A DNA stretch of 8,174 bases from the NCBI GenBank assembly GCA_964449175.1, contig CAYUYH010000131.1, positions 1-8,174 of the forward strand, given 5' to 3'. Position numbers and translations under genes: made by a program. Positions 5,637-8,174 of the stretch are shown one piece after another. Origin of the DNA: CAYUYH01 sp964449175 (lineage in GTDB: Bacteria; Planctomycetota; Phycisphaerae; SM23-33). Under the pieces are notes generated by a model. It was not told the DNA's origin. It saw only the letters and a list, made by a program, of their open reading frames with translations, and did not search any database. Numbering within the stretch: position 1 is the stretch's first letter; the number at the start of each line of letters is the position of its first letter.

Positions 5637-6821
5637 CTACTTGGCGACCGGCTTGACTTGCCGCGGGGCCGCGGCGCCCTGGCCTTCGTACGCGCCTTCG
5701 CCCTCGTCGCCGCCGCTGATCTGGACGATGAAGTCCTCCAGCATCTCCCTGGCCTTGGCGTCGGTGTACTGGATAGGCGGGTGCTTCATGGTGTAGGCGC
5801 AGACGGCGTTGAGCGGCCCGGCCAGCCCGCGGTCGCGGGCGAGCTTGCAGCAGCGGATCGCGTCGATCGTCTCGCCGGCGGAGTTGGGCGAATCCTCCAC
5901 GCTGAGGCGCAGCTCCATGTTCAGCGGCACGCCGCCGAAGCCGCGCCCCTCCAGGCGGAGGAAGCAGACCTTGTTGTCTTTCTGCCAGGGCACGTAGTCG
6001 GACGGGCCTATGTGCACCTGGTCCTCGGGCAGCGGCACGTCGAGCTGCGACTGGACGGCCTCGGTCTTGGATATCCGCTTGCTGGCCAGGCGCGACTGGT
6101 TGAGCATGTTCAGGAAATCGGTGTTGCCGCCGGTGTTGAGCTGGTATGTGGCGTCGATCTTCGCGCCGCGCTCGTGCATGAGCCTGGCCAGGACGCGATG
6201 GACGATCGTCGCGCCGACCTGGGCCTTGACGTCGTCGCCGATGCACGGGATGCCCGCCTGGCGGAAACGCTTCGCCCAGGCGGTATCGGAGACGATGAAG
6301 ACGGGGATGCAGTTGATCAGGCTCACGCCCGTCACCAGGCAGCACTCGGCGTAGAATTCGGTGGCTTGCTGCGAGCCCACGGGCAGGTAGTTCATCAGGA
6401 TTTCCGCGCCGCTGTCGCGCAGGAGCCTCTCGACGTCGGCGGCCGTCGCCTGCGGAGCGTCGGCCGGGAGGAATCGCTGGTGGTCCGGGTAGCCGGCCAT
6501 GTGGTCGCTGACGCCGTCAAGCACGTTGCCCATGGTCACAGCCACGTCGTCGTAGGCAAAGTCGTCGAAGAAGACCTTCGTGTTGTTCGGCGGCGCAAAG
6601 AGCGCTTCGTGCAGAGGTCGGGCGACCTTTCGCCGGTCGATGTCAATGGCCGCGACGATCTTGACATCGCCGGGGGCGTAGCCGCCCAGCATCGGGTGCA
6701 TCAGGCCCACGGCTCCGTCGCTGCCGCCGTCGGCCATTGACCGCGCGTAGTAGTGAATCCCTTGGATCAGTGCGGACGCGCAGTTGCCCACGCCGGCTAC
6801 GGCTACTCGAATCTCACTCAT
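5637..6821 (-). CDS. ino1: Myo-inositol-3-phosphate (inositol-1-phosphate) synthase
   Basis: The 394-residue cytoplasmic NAD-dependent enzyme cyclises glucose 6-phosphate to inositol phosphate. Motifs in order: Rossmann GVGNCASALIQG (10-21), NYLPVGSQQATEFYAE (144-159), GDDVKAQVGATIVHR (195-209), YQLNTGGNTDFLNM (226-239), SKTEAVQS (251-258) and IGPSDYVPW (271-279), followed by the conserved VEDSPNSAG (308-316). Layout and length resemble the short prokaryotic type (about 365 residues in mycobacteria) with an added Gly/Glu-rich tail of about 25 residues. The ATG at 6821 is bounded by an in-frame stop six codons upstream; GGGA eight bases before it is a modest ribosome binding site. It has its own promoter (6925-6897) and precedes the LPS genes. 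The product may feed phosphatidylinositol, inositol phosphodiester solutes or inositol-modified glycans; sequence does not say which. Confidence 0.95.
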   Translation of the reverse strand: MSEIRVAVAGVGNCASALIQGIHYYARSMADGGSDGAVGLMHPMLGGYAPGDVKIVAAIDIDRRKVARPLHEALFAPPNNTKVFFDDFAYDDVAVTMGNVLDGVSDHMAGYPDHQRFLPADAPQATAADVERLLRDSGAEILMNYLPVGSQQATEFYAECCLVTGVSLINCIPVFIVSDTAWAKRFRQAGIPCIGDDVKAQVGATIVHRVLARLMHERGAKIDATYQLNTGGNTDFLNMLNQSRLASKRISKTEAVQSQLDVPLPEDQVHIGPSDYVPWQKDNKVCFLRLEGRGFGGVPLNMELRLSVEDSPNSAGETIDAIRCCKLARDRGLAGPLNAVCAYTMKHPPIQYTDAKAREMLEDFIVQISGGDEGEGAYEGQGAAAPRQVKPVAK

Positions 6822-6896
6822 GGTTGGTTTCCCGTTTCATATGGCGCAGAACCAAGTACCTCCCGAACGGGCCGATGTGTCCTTCCATGGACGGCA

Positions 6897-6925
6897 ATTC
6901 TATTTATCCAAAAAACCGCCGTCAA
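6897..6925 (-). promoter_or_regulatory. Sigma70-like promoter of ino1
   Basis: The minus strand has TTGACG (6925-6920), a 17-bp spacer and TAGAAT (6902-6897), in an A/T-rich island within otherwise GC-rich DNA. Transcription would start near 6890, giving a leader of about 69 nt. It lies just after the methyltransferase stop codon and probably drives ino1 and the downstream envelope genes. Confidence 0.6.
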
Positions 6926-6934
6926 CAAGTGTTG
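6923..6934. promoter_or_regulatory. Palindrome CAACA-AG-TGTTG overlapping the ino1 -35 box, candidate operator
   Basis: A perfect 5-bp inverted repeat with a 2-bp centre overlaps three bases of the -35 element. It is placed where a repressor could block ino1 transcription. No cognate regulator is seen in the window, and a repeat this short could be chance. Confidence 0.3.
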
Positions 6935-6936
6935 TG

Positions 6937-7545
6937 TCAATTCGCGGCGGCCGGTCCGCCCGCCCCGCCGGCACAACTCGCCCGCAACAACAGCAGGAAC
7001 TCCATGTTGCCGCCCTTGCCCCGCAGAGGCGAGGGCGTCACAGCCGCCGGCGGACAGCCCATCTCGGACAGGCGCCGACAGACCTCCAGGCACACGTCGC
7101 GGGCCTTGGCGTCGTCGATCGCGGCGGCGGGCTTGACGCGGGACATCTTCGCCAGCTCGTAGTGCGGCTTGAGCAGCGAGACGACCAGGCCCGCCGGGCC
7201 CTTCAGCCATCGCATCGCCGGCGGGATGATCGTCTCCTGCGCCGTCCAGGCCACGTCTATCGCGACCAGGTCCGCCGGCTCGGGCGGCTCGACGTGCAGG
7301 GCGTTGGTCCGTTCCATCACGACGACGCGCCCGTCGCGCCTCAGCCGCCAGGCGAGCGTGCCGTATCCGGTGTCGATAGCATACACCTTCGCCGCCCCGC
7401 GGGCCAGCAGGCAGTCGGTGAACCCGCCGATGTTGCAGCCGAAGTCCGCGCAGACCGTCCCCGCCACATCGATGTCGAAGGCGTCCAGGGCGGCGTTGAG
7501 CTTATCGCCCGCGCGGCTGACGAACTTACCCTGGTCAACGGCCAT
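6937..7545 (-). CDS. TlyA/FtsJ-like rRNA methyltransferase lacking the S4 domain
   Basis: The 202-residue protein matches the catalytic half of TlyA, a SAM-dependent 2'-O-methyltransferase of ribosomal RNA. It begins near FVSRAGDKLNAAL and has the SAM-binding stretch ADFGCNIGGFTD (33-44). All four residues of the FtsJ K-D-K-E catalytic set appear: Lys15, Asp97 (AIDVAW), Lys126 (LLKPHYE) and Glu182 (GNMEFLLL). TlyA proteins are usually about 250-275 residues with an N-terminal S4 RNA-binding domain; here none is present, and the frame upstream of the ATG at 7545 does not encode one either. The enzyme therefore must find its RNA another way or have a different target. It follows rpsT by 122 nt with no clear promoter of its own, so co-transcription is likely, which fits a ribosome role. 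Substrate is inferred. Confidence 0.85.
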   Translation of the reverse strand: MAVDQGKFVSRAGDKLNAALDAFDIDVAGTVCADFGCNIGGFTDCLLARGAAKVYAIDTGYGTLAWRLRRDGRVVVMERTNALHVEPPEPADLVAIDVAWTAQETIIPPAMRWLKGPAGLVVSLLKPHYELAKMSRVKPAAAIDDAKARDVCLEVCRRLSEMGCPPAAVTPSPLRGKGGNMEFLLLLRASCAGGAGGPAAAN

Positions 7546-7667
7546 GATGCGACCGCCTTGAGTCTGCCCCCTTGCCGCCTCTGACAGTGGACCCAGGCCC
7601 CCACCAAGCCGCCCGGCCGGGCCATGCGGCTCGCGCGTCCGGGGCGCGACTCCGACCGGTCTGGCCC

Positions 7668-7940
7668 CTATGCCCCGCCCTTGGCTCTGGCCAGTCTCCT
7701 GGCCAGGCGGGACTTCTTGCGGGCGGCGGCGTTCTTGTGGATCGTGCCCTTGCCGGCCAACTGGTCCAGCTTCTTGTAGACCGACCGAAGCTGCGCGGCC
7801 GCCTTGTCGGCGTCGCCGGACCGCACGGCATCGTCGAATTGCCTGACGGTCTGCTTGGCCTGGTCCTTGCGCCGGCGGTTCCTCGCCCGCCTCTTCGTGT
7901 TCTGACGAACACGCTTCTTGGCTGAGACAGAATGCGCCAC
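7668..7940 (-). CDS. rpsT: 30S ribosomal protein S20
   Basis: The 90-residue, strongly basic protein has the S20 signature: SAKKRVRQNTKRRARNRRRK near the N-terminus and GTIHKNAAARKKSRLARRL near the C-terminus. S20 is a primary binder of 16S rRNA and helps assemble the small subunit. Length is normal (85-90). The start codon is GTG at 7940-7938, supported by AGGAG at 7952-7948 seven bases upstream. It has its own promoter (8019-7992) and a leader of about 45 nt that can form two competing hairpins. No intrinsic terminator with a T run is visible after the TAG at 7668, so readthrough into the methyltransferase gene is expected. Confidence 0.97.
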   Translation of the reverse strand: MAHSVSAKKRVRQNTKRRARNRRRKDQAKQTVRQFDDAVRSGDADKAAAQLRSVYKKLDQLAGKGTIHKNAAARKKSRLARRLARAKGGA

Positions 7941-7954
7941 TTAGTATCTCCTAT

Positions 7955-7983
7955 GGCCCGGTGGGGCCGGTCTGGGCAACCGG
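7955..7983 (-). promoter_or_regulatory. rpsT leader with two mutually exclusive hairpins
   Basis: In the rpsT transcript CCGGT (7983-7979) can pair with ACCGG (7971-7967), and GGCCC (7968-7964) with GGGCC (7959-7955). The stems share bases 7967-7968, so they exclude each other, and the second lies next to the AGGAG ribosome binding site (7952-7948). S20 represses its own translation in Escherichia coli; a similar control here is only inferred. Confidence 0.3.
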
Positions 7984-7991
7984 AACGCGGG

Positions 7992-8019
7992 ATTATACCC
8001 ACCTGCGGCGTCGGAACAA
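7992..8019 (-). promoter_or_regulatory. Sigma70-like promoter of rpsT
   Basis: The minus strand has TTGTTC (8019-8014), a 16-bp spacer and a perfect TATAAT (7997-7992). Transcription would start near 7985. The perfect -10 fits a highly expressed ribosomal protein gene. Confidence 0.65.
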
Positions 8020-8058
8020 GCAAATTCCCGCGCCCGTAGGCCTTGGGACGTTGAAGCC

Positions 8059-8074
8059 CCCACCGTGAGGTGGG
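8059..8074. repeat. Inverted repeat CCCACC-GTGA-GGTGGG
   Basis: A perfect 6-bp stem with a 4-nt loop, preceded by TTGAAGCC on the + strand. The layout resembles the subterminal hairpins of IS200/IS605-type elements, but no transposase or TnpB gene is in the window. It could also be a remnant element or terminator-like structure. Confidence 0.4.
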
Positions 8075-8110
8075 AGATAGGTCGGCGCTCAACGCGAGGT
8101 CTCAGACACC

Positions 8111-8130
8111 ATCCCCGTGCTCACGGGGAT
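8111..8130. repeat. Near-perfect 20-bp palindrome with a Type I-E CRISPR-repeat-like core
   Basis: Nine-bp arms (8111-8119 and 8122-8130) surround a 2-bp centre, reading ATCCCCGTG then CT then CACGGGGAT. The central part looks like the stem of Type I-E CRISPR repeats, but only one copy is present, the flanks fit poorly, and no second copy is seen at a 60-61 bp period within the bases available. Confidence 0.4.
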
Positions 8131-8135
8131 TATGC

Positions 8136-8152
8136 GCCATTGCGGTAATGGC
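8136..8152. repeat. Inverted repeat GCCATT-N5-AATGGC at the right edge
   Basis: A perfect 6-bp stem with a 5-nt loop, flanked by GCGC at 8134-8137 and 8155-8158. It is the third inverted repeat within 100 bp. Two minus-strand frames entering from the right edge are open here (ending at 8102 and 8089), so this could instead lie in the end of a gene outside the window; neither frame is recognisable. Confidence 0.3.
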
Positions 8153-8174
8153 TTGCGCCACAAAAAGTTCGCGC

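Noticed and set aside
4584..6740. Long + strand open frame of 718 codons antisense to waaF and ino1
   Set aside because: It is a by-product of GC-rich codon use on the minus strand; the genes opposite have full conserved motifs, and this frame shows none.
8089..8172. 3' end of a minus-strand gene entering from the right edge
   Set aside because: Two different frames are open (stops at 8102 and 8089), neither recognisable, and the stretch is too short to choose; noted only in the repeat entry.
8050..8174. CRISPR array at the right end
   Set aside because: Only one repeat-like unit is present; the neighbouring palindrome at 8059-8074 has a different sequence and the spacing (54 bp between centres) does not fit a repeat-spacer unit.

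Overview
The window is GC-rich Gram-negative-type bacterial DNA. It carries lipopolysaccharide core genes, a PlsY acyltransferase, an actinobacterial-type inositol-phosphate synthase, GTG starts and tight 4-nt gene overlaps. Together these suggest a high-GC environmental lineage such as Planctomycetota (Phycisphaerae-like). That assignment is an inference from gene content, not a marker-gene result.

Left part (1-1812). A leftward gene that runs off the left edge encodes a repressor with an XRE-type helix-turn-helix and a LexA/S24 self-cleaving domain. Its Ala-Gly cleavage site and Ser/Lys pair are intact. Facing it is a small 59-codon GTG-started ORF with a good ribosome binding site. Between them lie two face-to-face promoters whose -10 boxes overlap, and a perfect inverted repeat covers both boxes. 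This looks like a compact prophage-type or SOS-responsive switch. A stand-alone PilZ (cyclic-di-GMP receptor) gene follows on the + strand with its own promoter.

Centre and right (1824-7940). All genes are on the minus strand, in transcription order: rpsT (ribosomal protein S20), an S4-less TlyA/FtsJ-type rRNA methyltransferase, ino1 (inositol-3-phosphate synthase, own promoter), a WaaF-like heptosyltransferase, a WaaP-like sugar kinase, a WaaG-like family 4 glycosyltransferase, and plsY. The last four overlap by 4 nt each (GTGA, GTGA, ATGA), so they form one translationally coupled envelope operon. It is probably also read from the ino1 promoter, because only 66 nt with no visible terminator separate ino1 from waaF. 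The operon builds and phosphorylates the LPS inner core and makes the lysophosphatidate needed for membrane phospholipid. Ino1 would supply inositol phosphate for inositol lipids or solutes.

Right edge (7941-8174). This holds the rpsT promoter and leader and then three closely spaced inverted repeats of unknown origin. One resembles the hairpin at the ends of IS200/IS605-type elements, and another resembles the core of a Type I-E CRISPR repeat, but only one copy of each is visible. No gap longer than 300 bases lacks a gene, and I see no tRNA or rRNA gene.
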